A stretch of DNA of 64,000 nt from NCBI GenBank assembly GCA_033807775.1, contig CM066317.1:15697370-15761369 (forward strand), in the 5' to 3' direction. The translations under genes were made by a program, and so were the position numbers. A model generated the notes under the pieces. That model was not told the origin of the DNA, did no database searches, and worked only from the letters and a program-made list of their open reading frames with translations. The DNA is from Saussurea involucrata. Lineage: Eukaryota > Streptophyta > Magnoliopsida > Asterales > Asteraceae. Below are positions 22,862 to 34,285 of this stretch, in pieces (position 1 is the first letter of the stretch; each line of letters begins with the position of its first letter).

Positions 22862-23250
22862 TAACTCCATTCTTCCAACCCTTCGAACCCCGCATATCAA
22901 AAGAAATCAACATCTTCCTCTTCCTCCTCTGCTACAAGGTAAGTCGCTACCATCGCCTCATTTTCTTTTGGATGTTCTTCTTCAACCATCACCTACAGTC
23001 CTTGCTACTACATTCAAATCCTTTTTCCACCATCACCCATCTCCTACAATTGGGTACCAATTGTATCCCTTCCGCCCTCTTGGGATGGTTTCCGTCACTA
23101 GATTGTGTTATGCTTCTAGCCTGCTGAGAACTGAATTCACAATTAACAGGGTTTTGTACCTTGGCCTAGAACGTTGGGTCATTGCCCAAAAGGTCATTGG
23201 CACAATAGTAGTATCCAGTAACCTGACCTTAGATATCGAGGGTTCTAACT
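22862..23250. other. No recognised gene
   Basis: An open reading frame of 94 codons runs at 22968-23252, but its protein resembles no family I know and has no supporting context. Confidence 0.4.
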
Positions 23251-23352
23251 AGGGATGAGATTGGGACCGGACCGGTTGGTACCGAAATTTTTTGGGACTA
23301 AAAAGTGGTACCGAAAACCGAACCGTATGTACCGGTTTGGTACTGGTTCGGA
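23251..23352. mobile_element. Truncated copy of ACCGG-rich MITE
   Basis: AGGGATGAGATTGGGACCGG and the next 90 or so bases match the left end of the complete copy at 27277-27840, then similarity stops. Same orientation as the complete copy. Confidence 0.75.
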
Positions 23353-23400
23353 GAATGTGGATTCCATGTTATATGCGAAAAAGAAGATGTCATATAACAT

Positions 23401-23417
23401 GTAAGCACCTCACGGTT
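23401..23417. repeat. 17-bp inverted repeat, left arm, beside LINE
   Basis: GTAAGCACCTCACGGTT; its exact reverse complement is at 27139-27155, overlapping the LINE poly-A end. A normal LINE target duplication would be direct, not inverted. Confidence 0.9.
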
Positions 23418-26400
23418 GATAGATACATTTTAAAATATTCGATGATGTATGTGGTGTATATTCGGTGAGGTAAGGGGTGTGCATGAAAGGTTAAATTCAA
23501 TAACAAACTTGATCGGGGCGGAAGATTTCAACAACTTCATTAGGAATGGTCGTTTGGTGGACGTGCCAATGGGAAATCAAAAATACACAAGAGTAAGCGA
23601 CGACGGCATGAAATATAGTAGGTTGGATCGATTTTTGGTGTCAAATGAACTCTACCTTCGATTCGATGGAGGAGTTTGGGTGTGAAAGTTTTGGAACGGA
23701 AGTGGTCGGATCACTTTCCCATTATGTTAAGTGATGCCTATCAAAACTTTGGGCCAAAGCCATTCAAGATGTTTAATACGTGGCTAAAAGGGGATGAGGT
23801 GGATGCTGTGGTTAGGAATGCATGGGGAAAAACTGTGAAATCTCGGTTCCCCATCAGTATGCTTAGAGAGAAATTAAAAAATGCAAAAATGGAAATAAAA
23901 AGGATTAGTAATGGCTGCTTCACGGTTTTAGAGGGGGAAATTGAGAAGCTCAAAGTAGAGGTGCAAAAGTTGGAAACCAAGGCCGAAAGGGGCGGGATGA
24001 ATGATACCGAGAAAAACAGGTGGGTGGAGTGCCGCAAAAAGTGGCTGGACGGATAAAGGAAGAAGACAGAAATGGCAGCCCAAAAAGCAAAAATAAAATG
24101 GTGCACGGAGGGAGATGAAAACTCGAAGCTATTCCATGCGGTGGTAAGATGGAGACAAAGATCGAATGGAATTCGGGGAATAAAGACAAACTCAGGATGG
24201 TCGGAAGACCCGATAAAAATAAAAGAAGCTGCGTTTGAATTATCTAGAGCTAAATTTGCCGCTAAAAATCGGAGTCGGTCGAAATTAGTGAGCTCGAAAT
24301 TTAAAAAGCTACTGCCTGTAGAGGCCGACAGCCTAGAATTGCCGTTCTCGGAGAAAGAAATAAGCGAAACAATAAAATTATGTGGGAACATCAAAGCACC
24401 GGGTCCGGATGGGGTTTCTTTTGTATTCATGAAGAAGTATTGGGAACTCATCAAAGGAGACCTAATGAAAGCAATTGAAAGTTTTTGGAAGGGGGACGGG
24501 ATCAAAGAGGGGTGCAATGCGTCGTTCCTTACTCTCATTCCGAAGTCCGCGAATCCAATTGAACTCAATGAATTTCGCCCGATTAGCCTAATCGGGGCCT
24601 TCTATAAAATCATTGCAAAAGCTATGGCGGAGAGAATGAAAAGAGTGATGCTGAAGATTATTGGAGAGACGCAAACGGCATTCTTAAAAGGAAGATACAT
24701 TCTTGATGGAGTGCTTATTGCAAACGAGACGGTGGACGAAATGAAGAGAAGAAAAAAGAAAGGAATGGTGATCAAAGTCGATTTCGAGAAGGCATACGAC
24801 TGCGTAGATTGGGATTGTCTCTTACAATCGTTGAAATCAATGGGTTTCGGTATTAAGTGGTGTGGTTGGATACAAAATTGTCTTGAATCGGCCACGGTTT
24901 CGGTGCTGGTTAATGGATCACCAACCAAGGAATTTAAAATGGAAAGGGGGTTGAGACAAGGGGACCCGCTTGCTCCATTTCTATTCTTGATAGTAGAGGA
25001 AAATCTCAACATATTGATGATGGAAGCAAGCGAGAAGGGCATGTTCGAAGGGCTGAAAATCGGGAAGAAAAAAGCACCGCTGTCACATCTCCAATACGCC
25101 GACGATGCAGTGTTCTTCGGAAAGTGGAGTTTGTCTAATCTTAAAAATCTTATGAAAATCCTAGATTGCTTCCATCAAATCTCAGGTTTGAGAATCAACT
25201 TGAGCAAAAGCAAATTGTTCGGGGTAGGAGTAACGGAAGATGAAGCCCAATCGTGGGCGAGAGGGTTGGGATGCGGACACGAGTCATTACCGTTTATCTA
25301 TCTTGGACTTCCTGTTGGTGCCTCGATGTCCAAGTTGGATAATTGGAAATGTGTGGTGGAAAAAGTGAAGAATAGGTTGGCTTCATAGAAAGCAAAACTA
25401 ATTTCGGCGGGGGGAAGACTCACACTCGTAAAGTCGGTTCTGGGTGCTATTTCCTTGTATTTTCTTTCGCTTTTCCATGCCCCGAGGGGTGTGCTTAGAG
25501 AGCTAGAAAGTGTGAGGAGAAATTTTTTTTGGGGTGGGGGGAAAGGGTCGGAATCGAGGAAAGGGTTGGCTTGGGTGAGGTGGGATAATGTAGTGAGGGA
25601 TTTCAAAAAAGGAGGGCTTAAGGTTGGGAGCCTCCAAGACACCAACTGGGGACTTTTGGGAAAATGGTGGTGGAGGTTTAGAGTAGAGGGGGATGCTCTT
25701 TGGGTAAAAATTATTAAGAGTATCTATGGTGATGAAGGGGGTTTTGCGGAGTCGTTGGGTTGTAAAATTGGAAAGTCGTCGGTGTGGGCCAACATCATTA
25801 GTGTAGGGAATGATCTGGGCAAATTGGGTATTGACTTTCTGCCTTCGTTCGGGATGGAAGTGGGTGATGGGAACGTGACGAAACTGTGGAAGGATAGGTG
25901 GTTAGGAGGGGTGGAGCTGGGATCTAATTTCAAAAGACTGTTGCGGCTGGAAACTAACGCTGATGCGTCAATTGCCGAAAGGGGTATTTGGGTGGGGAAT
26001 AATTGGGAGTGGAAATGGTGCCGGAGGAGGGAGCCTAGGGGTAGAGAGTTAGGTGAATTGGAGAACCTTAATGCATTAACTCATGGCTGGAAACCGAGAT
26101 CGGAGAGGAGGGATCGTATTGTGTGGAGACTAAGTGGTGACGGCAATTTTTCGGTGCAATCCTTAAAACCTTAATAGAAGAGAAGCGGGGTATTGGGGAG
26201 GGTGATGTGGTGGAGACGTGGTGGTCAAAGGGAGTCCCAAAAAAATCGGGGTGTTCGCGTGGAGAGCTAGGCGAGGGCGTCTTCCTTGCAGGTCACTGCT
26301 AGATAACATGGGGATGGATATCCCATCTATCCTCTTCCCTCGGTGTGAAAAAGAAACTGAGACTATAGACCATGCACTAGTAAAATGCGAGGAGGTTCAG

Positions 26401-27140
26401 ATTATGTGGAAAAAGATCTTCCGGTGGTGGAATATCACTCAAAACAGGATTGATACGATTATCGATGTTCTGGAAGCACACCCGGGTTCAGTGAGAAATG
26501 GTCTCAAAACAGCAGTGTGGTCAGATACCGTGTGGGCGTTCCTTTATCTCATATGGGGCTGCCGTAACGACGTTGTCTTTAAAGGCTGCAAAAAGAATCT
26601 CAACGACTCCTTATTCGACTTTCAAAGGAGGAGTTATGAATGGTTAGAGCGTCGAAATAAAGAGGTGAAATTCGATTGGCAGACATGGCTGCAGAATCTA
26701 AACAACCAGTTCAACCAGTAATCTTGGGGGGCCTGATGATCGATCAAGATCGAAGGAATTGGGTTCACGCACGTAGCGGCGAACCGACTGTTTTGATCAC
26801 AAGGGTGGTCCGAATGGTGAAACTCAGAAGCTGTGGGTCCATTCAGACGCTGATAGGAGGAGGATCTGGAGAGGTGTCTGCTCGAGTCTGTGTGGATTAA
26901 GACTGCTGTTACGATTCAGCCGCTGTCTGGTGCGTTTATGGCTTCTGTTCGATGTGGTGCAGGCTGATCTGGTCTTGTTTTGAAACCTGTTTGTGGTGCT
27001 TTTGTTAGTGGTAGTGTAGGCTCCTCAATGCTTGGTTTGCAGCTTGCAAACTTACATTAAGGCTTCGTATTAATCTTGTAAGTTAACTTCTGCTGTGGTT
27101 GGAATGTGGTATGAAATATACTTGGCTTTTCAAAAAAAAA
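23418..27140 (+). mobile_element. 5'-truncated L1-type LINE
   Basis: Non-LTR retrotransposon with the end of an endonuclease domain, RT, a C-terminal zf-RVT region, a 3' UTR and a short A-tail at 27131-27140. The 5' end begins inside the endonuclease domain. ORF1 and the 5' UTR are missing, as is common after incomplete reverse transcription. Confidence 0.9.
23449..26721 (+). pseudogene. LINE ORF2 (endonuclease-RT), multiply broken
   Basis: Endonuclease tail: LVDVPMGNQKYTRVSDDG, then KYSRLDRFLVSNE (23.5-23.7 kb). RT: IKWCTEGDENSKLFHAVV, IKAPGPDGVSFVFMKKYW, EFRPISLIGAFYKIIAK, GLRQGDPLAPFLFL and the catalytic YADD (about 25096). The thumb and linker follow, then a zf-RVT region with GVFAWRARRGRLPC and CEKETETIDHALVKCE (26.2-26.5 kb). 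Lesions: frameshift near 23680, in-frame TAA at 24054-24056, in-frame TAG at 25386-25388 and a frameshift between 26174 and 26218. Stop TAA at 26719-26721. Confidence 0.9.
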
Positions 27141-27276
27141 CCGTGAGGTGCTTACTACGTTCCTAGATAACATATATGGGAATTGGGTTGATAAGATTTC
27201 TCAAGCCAAATGTGAAGTTACTTTGTGGTTTCACGGTTTCACCTAGTTGTCATGTTTCAAAGTAAACAGTTTGGAT

Positions 27277-27840
27277 AAGGGATGAGATTGGGACCGGACC
27301 GGTTAGTAACGAAATTTTTTGGGACTAAAAAGTGATACCGAAAACCGAACCGTATGTACCGGTTCGGTTTCGGGACGGGAAAATCGATATTAGGACCACC
27401 TAGGACCGAAAATATGAAAATGTATCGAATATGTATCAAAACCAATCGCAAACCAAAATATTATCGTAATGTTTCAAATGTGTTTCAAAACAATTCCCGA
27501 ATCCCAAAATTGTCGAGTTTTTGATGTGTTTGTAAGGGCACCGATTTTTTGATGGTTATGTATGGGGAGTCGTTTTTTTGGGTTTATGGAGAAAGTTTGG
27601 TTAGTTTAGAATATGATATATCTTGATTAGCAAAGATAAGTTTAGTTTATTTAGGAGATGATGTGCATACTTAATTTTTTTTTTTTAAACAATGACTTTT
27701 AAAATTCCGGTTCAGTTCCGGTATTTTCGGGAAAACCCCGGTACCGAAATACCGAATTTGAAGATTATATGGAGCCGAAAATCGGACCGAATATATGGTC
27801 CCGGTTTGGTTCGGGAAAACGGTCCTCGATGCTCATCCCT
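27277..27840. mobile_element. Complete ACCGG-rich MITE with TSD
   Basis: 564 bp from AAGGGATGAG to CTCATCCCT, flanked by a 9-bp direct repeat AGTTTGGAT (27268-27276 and 27841-27849). Both ends are rich in GGTACCGAAA-type words in inverted arrangement. Nine bases would fit Mutator; an 8-bp hAT reading is also possible because the edges are ambiguous. Confidence 0.85.
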
Positions 27841-27849
27841 AGTTTGGAT

Positions 27850-29320
27850 TGCCTCTTTTACAGGAAAGAAAAAGAAAGAAATCGAAAATTTTATTAATGG
27901 AGGAGTTTACCAAGTAGAGAAGTTAAAAGATGGATGGATAAGAGATATAAAAAATATGACAATTAGGTATACACAAGAAAAAAGCATGTCTCGATATCTT
28001 ATATTAGGAATGAAACATAACCATTGGTGGTCGAATGAGCCATGTAATAACCAGAGGGAGGGGGGTAGGTGCTCCCCTGAGTCCCCTCAAATATTAAAAA
28101 GAAACTGATGGACACCTAATTTCTTTTACCATGCACTTACGATGTTAGGGGTAATCAATCATATAATTGATTTTGTGTATAATCAATAAAGAAGTATGTA
28201 GAAATTTTATAAAGTTTGTATGAATAAATCTTTTACAATCGAATTGATACATCGAATACAAAAAACAAACCTAAACCTTACTTGAATTTCCTAGATCATT
28301 CTTGAAATCGAATCGATTGACTGCACGAAAACAGTGTCCTAAGATAAAAATTCACCGGTGGTATGGGCGTTTGTCCCGAGGATACAACAATCGTATTCAA
28401 GTATCAAACTTGAATCTAGCGAATTAAACGATGTTTGGAGATGGAGATATGATAGAAGAAATTGAATGAGAGTCCACAAAGAACACCACATTCCAAAGAG
28501 GCCCCACCAAGAACACCACATTCCAAGCCTAAGCAATTAAATGATTTATTTAATGCTCTATGGTTGGAGTTTATTAAGTGTTCTAAATATTGTATTGGCT
28601 CCTATGTGGAACAAGGTTTCTCAAATCTATACGAAGTTTCAACATATGACTCCCTCTATCATGCACAATATTTTAGGTGTCGTTTACCTAATCACTTACT
28701 TGGTAGGTGCTTACCGGTAAAATTCAGCACTATTACTTACTCACCGAATAAGGTTTTAGTCTACCAAAATGACTTCGTATGCAACAATTTACCCGGTAAG
28801 CGCTAACCGTGGTAAGAGTCGTCGCAATCACTTACCGGGAATGACTCTCGGTCCTTGACTTCACTCTTATCAGGTAAGATTTTTGGTCCTTATTATATTC
28901 ATCCGGTAAGGTAATATAACTTGGTAAGCACTTACCCTGGTAAACGTTTGGTAAACGGCCCTTAGTTAGATAATCTTAATTTTCATTTTAAGAACGTCAA
29001 GTTGATACAAATATCAAATTGAATTGAAGATTATAAAAATCTTTTTCTGGTATAATTATATTGATTCAGTTTTTCTTATGTGTATTTAAAAGTAAAGATA
29101 TGATTTATTTTAACTTTAATAATAAAATGTTTTTCATATTATATTTAAATATATTTATTAGTCAATTGTTAATTTGTCTTATAAAATTATAAAGAAAGGA
29201 GGTTCATGCATTGGAGGATATCGTTTGTTGAATAGTTTATCAAGAATGCTGTCCTTGGATAAATTTTGAAAATACATTTTAGATCTTCTGGTCTTTAATA
29301 ACAGCGAAATGAATTAAAAT
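27850..29320. other. No recognised gene; CCGGTAAG-rich patch
   Basis: An open frame at 27692-28108 is partly MITE and unlike any known protein. At about 28690-28960 the word CCGGTAAG and its complement recur several times, suggesting a degraded repeat element. No RNA gene seen. Confidence 0.5.
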
Positions 29321-29324
29321 GCCA

Positions 29325-29808
29325 TAAGTTTAACTTTGACTTACTCAAATGCTCAAAATCTCTTCAATTTCATGAAAATACCCAAAAAATCCGTAAAAGG
29401 GTGCGTGATCACGGACTCCTTTGTGAATTGGATTTTTATCCGTGAAATTGATTATTGGTCTGTGAAACTGAATTTTTTTCCGTGAATTACACAAATATCA
29501 TTAAGTGATATTTAATTATCCGTGAATTACAAAGCTAGAAAGTGCAAATATCCGTGAAAATTATTTGGTCATTAAGTGATATATTATTACCCAAGTAATA
29601 TGGGTCCGTGAAGTGGCATTTAAATGGATCCGTGAAGAAATATTACATGGGGGTTGGGTTTTTTATGTGAAGAAAAAATCAATTTTACGGACAAAAATCT
29701 AATTCACAAAAGAAGTCTGTGATCATGCATCCGTTCGTGGATTTTTTTTGGATATTTTAGTTAAATTGAAGACAGTTTGGATATTTAAGTAAATCAAACG
29801 TGAAATTA
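29325..29808. mobile_element. MITE with long inverted arms (CCGTGAA-rich)
   Basis: The left arm contains TCTTCAATTTCATGAAAATA and TGCGTGATCACGGACTCC; the right arm carries the diverged complement. Arms are about 130 bp. The core holds repeats of TCCGTGAA. Non-coding. Confidence 0.7.
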
Positions 29809-29904
29809 ATTTCCCGGTTTGAAACTTTTTGTTGAAAATATATTCGTAGCCAAAATGGAAATTTAAAATCTTCTGTGCATAACTCTAATAAACTAAACTT
29901 TGAT

Positions 29905-30486
29905 CGTAACATGAACAAGGTATGATTTTCTTGAAACTCGATTTAGGAAATTTTATGGATTGATCTTGCTGTAATTGCATCACTAACCATTCTATGTGAA
30001 TGGTGCGGTGAAATCATAACAAAAAGGGGATCGTATATATAGTTTGAGGACGTGAATGGTGTTGTAATCGCTGTATGCTTTTGTTGAAAATAGGTTAAGG
30101 TAAAAGATAATTGCAGATTCGGTGTATGATTTGTTTAAACCCTAAAATCTACAGGTGATCACCATGGAGGAGCATATCTACTACCTATAAGAACAAGGTA
30201 CGCTTTTCTTGAAGCTTGATTTAGGAAATTATGAATGAAATTTTGGTGTAAATGCTTAATTAATGATTCATGTAAAGGGTGCTGTGAATACATAATAGAA
30301 AAAGGCAATCTTAAATGCCGATTGAGGATGAATGTACATATGGATTTCAGTTCTTTTTGTTTGAAGATATTATATGCTTCGCTAATTGATTTAAACCCTA
30401 GAATCTACTAGTCATCACTACGAAGGAACCTATAAACCCTAAAATCTAATGGCCGTCACCACTGAGGAACATATAAACCCTAAAAT
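29905..30486. repeat. Duplicated 3' flank of receptor kinase with C-terminal remnants
   Basis: GAACAAGGTATGATTTTCTT at about 29909 recurs diverged at about 30189. On the minus strand, 30150-30190 encodes VVDMLLHGDHL plus a stop, a second copy of the end of the receptor kinase that ends at 30487. Weaker copies of AAACCCTAAAATCTA with a GAGGAAC block are at about 30402, 30435 and 30476. Confidence 0.75.
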
Positions 30487-32920
30487 CTAATCGCCATCAC
30501 CATGGAGGAGCATATCTACTACCTGGCTCATGGTGGGTCTTGCATCCTTATTTTCATCGGCACATTGCAAAGCCACTTTGATCAGAATTCCCATTCGAAT
30601 ACTGTCGTATTCTCCATCCACTGTAGAGTCCACTATTTCTTCAATCCAATTATTCCTTCCACCATTTCCCTCAGTTGCAGCAGCAACCTTCTCTCGCACC
30701 CGTCATTCCCTCGAATCCACTACTTTGATCACTGCCTTTTGGGCTTTGTCCTGTTATCATCTCCAGCATCACCACTCCATAGCTATAAACATCTACTTTG
30801 GAGGTTATTGGGTGACTGACAAAGAACCATTCTGGAGCCATGTAACCTCTTGTCCCTCTTGCCTTTGTGAATTCCGAGTTGCCTCTTCCATCTCTATCCA
30901 AAAATTTAGAGAGCCCAAAATCTGCAACTTTAGGAAAGCAATCCTGATCCAGTAATATATTATGAGGCTTTACATCGCAATGCAAAACCCATTCCAAGCA
31001 TTCTTCATGTAGATAAGCAAGTCCTTTTGCTGTACCCACTGCAACTTCAAATCGTTTATCCCAATCCAACTTATTCGAATGTAGATTGTCAGCCAATGAT
31101 CCATTTTCCATGTACTCATAAACCAAAATCCTATGCTTTCCTTCAGCACAATAACCCCATATATCTATCAAATTCATGTGATTAAGCTTCCCAAGTGTAC
31201 TTATCTCTGCTAAAAATTCAGCTTCGCCTTGGTTGCTACTAGCTTCTTTGAGACGTTTAATGGCTGCAACTCGGTTGTCTGACAAGAATCCTTTGTACAC
31301 AACTGCACCACCTCCTCTGCCTATCTCGATACTGAAATTTTTAGATGCCTTCCTTAGATCCGCATATCTGAACCGCTCAAACCCTGTTGCAGCTTGGAGG
31401 TAACCTTGGGAATTTGTAACTGGTTTTCTTGTTTTGTAGAAGAAGTAGATTATGCAAATCATCTCTAAGGCGCCAAATACATAGGTGAACAGTAGTAAGT
31501 ACTTGATAGATCCTCTTTCTTTCTTCCTGTCATAAACTCGTTCGAGTTCTATGGTTTTAGGATGCCCAGAACAGTTTAAGTTGAGTTCTTGAATAGCTTT
31601 ATTGGTATCAGAAGAGAGGGTACTTGCAGGCACTTTTAGATAGAAGGAGCCATTAAAACTCACCGAGCTAAATCCATTCAGCAACAGAAATTTCGGGTAA
31701 CAAAGAAAAATGCCTTGATTCTTGTCGTACTTGTACTGAAACCCTTTACAATTGCTGATGTTCATACATTCTTTCTTACATGCATCTAAGGTTGTGTTGG
31801 GCAAGTACTTTGAGTCGTATCCATAGAAATTAAAATGAGGACGGTGTAGAAATCTATCCTCACCGTTACCACGCAAACTTTTCGGGAATGCTGGTTCACA
31901 ACCATATGACCAATCAGTTTGATTAATCATCTTGTGATATGGTAAACAAGTGCACTTCCTACGATAAGTTGGCTCGTTAGAACACGTACTGTTTTCTCCA
32001 CAACTTCCGTGAATGGTGCAAGTTTGTTCTATAGCTTGCCAAGTAACTTCCCAGATTCTTCTGCTTGCGTCTAGACTGTATACTCACACGTTGCCATCGA
32101 AATCCATGGTCACCCTTCGCATGGGCTGATCTCCGTTATCCGTAGTATTGAAGAACAAACCATCACTTGAGATGAAACGTCCAAAAAGGTCGATGGTTGC
32201 TGTTCTTTCACTACCATAGGTGCTCCTGCCGGCATCCCAAGCTCGAAGCTCAGGATTCGGCCAATAAATGCCTGTAACCTTAGGTCCACTATAGACTAGT
32301 CGAAGAACATTATCGTTATCAAAATAGAGCTTGTAGAAACCTGAAGAATAATTGGTTCGGCTTCTTGAAGAAACCAGCGTGGCATCTTTAGTGAGTGGTT
32401 GATTGGGAAGAAGCGTATCGGTGGGGGACCCAAAACTCTGCCATAGAATCTGTCCATCTCTACTTTGAAGATAAAGATTTCCGGAATTATTCAACTTCAA
32501 ATGTGCAGATCCTGTTGAGTCTCGTGTTCTTGTGGTCCAAATGAGTAACTCTTGATCGGCATCCTGTAAAACCAGATTACCGGTTTTGGAGAGCGAAAGC
32601 TTTGAGCGTGCTCCATTGACCGGTGTATCACGGTTAGCCATCCAAACAACGGTTAGGTGACCGTTGGACAAGGGTTTAGTGAACCATATAGAGAAGCAAA
32701 AGGCGTTATCTCCGACACTGTAGAATCCGGCGGTGAAAACACCGTCGGGTGCGATCAAGAAATCATCTTTGGTATCAACAGAGAGAGATGAGCCTAGTTT
32801 TAAGGCATAAGGTGGTGAAGAAGAAGAAGAAGAGGATGAGGTTGTGAATGGTGTTGCAAATAGTATTACTGAAACAAGAAGAAAGGGAAGTAGGAGATAC
32901 ATTTTGATGGCATAGATCAT
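30487..32920 (-). pseudogene. G-type lectin S-receptor-like kinase, two lesions
   Basis: Intronless. Signal peptide (MYLLLPFLLVSVILFATP), bulb-lectin domain with VVWMANRDTPVNG and GQILWQSFGSPTDTLLP, EGF/PAN-like Cys-rich region (CTIHGSCGENSTC, then CKKECMNISNCKGFQYKY), TM segment YLLLFTYVFGALEMICIIYF, then kinase: GRGGGAVVYKG loop, VAAIKRLKEA lysine, VLHCDVKPHNILL (non-RD type HCD), DFGLSKF, APEW. Family: ZmPK1-like. Lesions: in-frame TGA at 32084-32086, where CGA (Arg) is expected (a CpG transition), and a frameshift near 30700 after the YSYGVVMLEMITGQSPKG block that cuts the end of the kinase. The initiator is probably the Met at 32902 rather than 32920, since a TATA box is only 14 bp before the latter. 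Confidence 0.9.
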
Positions 32921-32933
32921 TAAACGTGGATGT

Positions 32934-32941
32934 TATTTATA
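32934..32941 (-). promoter_or_regulatory. Probable TATA box of receptor kinase
   Basis: TATAAATA on the minus strand. It predicts transcription from about 32905, which favours the second in-frame Met as translation start. Confidence 0.5.
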
Positions 32942-33552
32942 AGTGTAGCCTTTTAAAATATTCAATGACTAATTATTTGTGGTCTATAAATTTTAAATAT
33001 TCTACGAGTTTAGAAACCCAGGAACCACCTATTTTGTAAGTATTCATGATGAATATCTATCATGACATTTATTATGATTATTTTTATCACGTTATTCATA
33101 ATAAATACTATTTATGTGTAAGGATAACACCAAATTAACCATGGCCTAAAATATTATTTATGGTCTATAAACTTTTAAAAATATTTAATGGAATAATTAC
33201 TAATATTATTTGTGGTCTATAAAATTTAAATATTCTATGAGTAATTAAACCTTAATCAAGGGACCCGAGCCATTGAGTCGAGTTGCAAGCTATTCGAGTT
33301 CCTCTAGAAAAAATATATTACTAGGTTCAAGCTCGAATAACTCTTTCACAATAGGTTTGAATATTTTTTCAATATTCAAACTTGATACTTATTAATGAGC
33401 TCAAGATCGAGATTGGTTAGCTTATTTTAATGGATCGACCTCAATAATTATATATATATTGATTTATGAACATGAGAAATTGTGGAGGTAATTAATATGT
33501 AGTTTCCTTTGTCATGTCATTTGTCAAAGTCGTCAAAATCACATGCTTCTTA
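32942..33552. other. Upstream region of receptor kinase
   Basis: AT-rich; GGTCTATAAA with AATATTCTA-like phrases occurs three times (about 32980, 33160, 33210), indicating a small diverged duplication. No gene. Confidence 0.5.
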
Positions 33553-33854
33553 GACCATGAGTACCGGTACCCAATGAACCCACTGAACCCGATTGCCACC
33601 TCAGCGCCACATCAGCTTTTCTCTTTCCTACCCTCCTTACCCTAAAGTGGAGTACCGCCTACCCACCATACCCGCTCACCGAACCCGCTGGAGTACCGCC
33701 CACACCCACCCTCCTCACACACCCCCTCGGGTTCCACTGGGTTCACGAACCCGCTCCCCCCCCCCCCCCGTACCCCTACCCGATGAACCCGCTCCCTACC
33801 CGCATTGCCACCTCACCGAACCCGATCCCTTACCCGCAACCGCTACGGATGGCC
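33553..33854. mobile_element. PIF/Harbinger-type MITE
   Basis: Flanked by TTA (33550-33552 and 33855-33857). Left end GACCATGAGTACCGGTACCC; right end complement GGCCATCCGTAGCGG. The interior is C-rich with a run of about 12 C at 33757-33768. It shares GCCACATCAGC with the element at 61956. Confidence 0.85.
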
Positions 33855-33929
33855 TTAGATCGTGACGTTTACCATGGTTGAATCAAAGGGAAATTGACTT
33901 GAATAGTTTCTTAGCCATTCTTCTTTCGG

Positions 33930-34195
33930 TTTTACACAAATGTCGTTACTTCCGCAATATACATGTCTGTAATTGCGGACTTATCTAAAAAACACACAGC
34001 CAAATAAAAACGAATCTGATCGATTTTCCTAAAAAAGTTACGACCCAAATCTGCAATTGAACTGTTGGACCCAGGTCTGCATTTCTTTAAAGGAAAATCG
34101 ACCAAATTCGTATTTTTGTGTGTTTTTGAGCTAGGTCTGTAATTACAGACTTGTATATTGCGGATGTAGTGATATTTTGGTAAAAAAGGGAGATG
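33930..34195. mobile_element. Short foldback MITE
   Basis: Nearly the whole stretch is an inverted repeat: TCTGTAATTGCGGACTT and GAATCTGATCGATTTTCC on the left, their diverged complements on the right, centre near 34070. Non-coding. Confidence 0.7.
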
Positions 34196-34285
34196 AATGA
34201 TTAGAGACAAATCTTCTTGGATAAAATGCTATTTGAGTTGGTTTCCCTAAATTAAATGAATTGCTTAAATGTCATTAGTGGTGAG

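Noticed and set aside
22968..23252. 94-codon frame as a gene
   Set aside because: Unrecognisable composition, no leader or splice support, lies between MITEs.
23741..24568. 275-codon minus-strand frame
   Set aside because: Antisense to the LINE ORF2, which has clear family motifs on the plus strand.
33593..33865. 90-codon Pro-rich frame as a gene
   Set aside because: Entirely inside a C-rich PIF-type MITE with TTA duplications.
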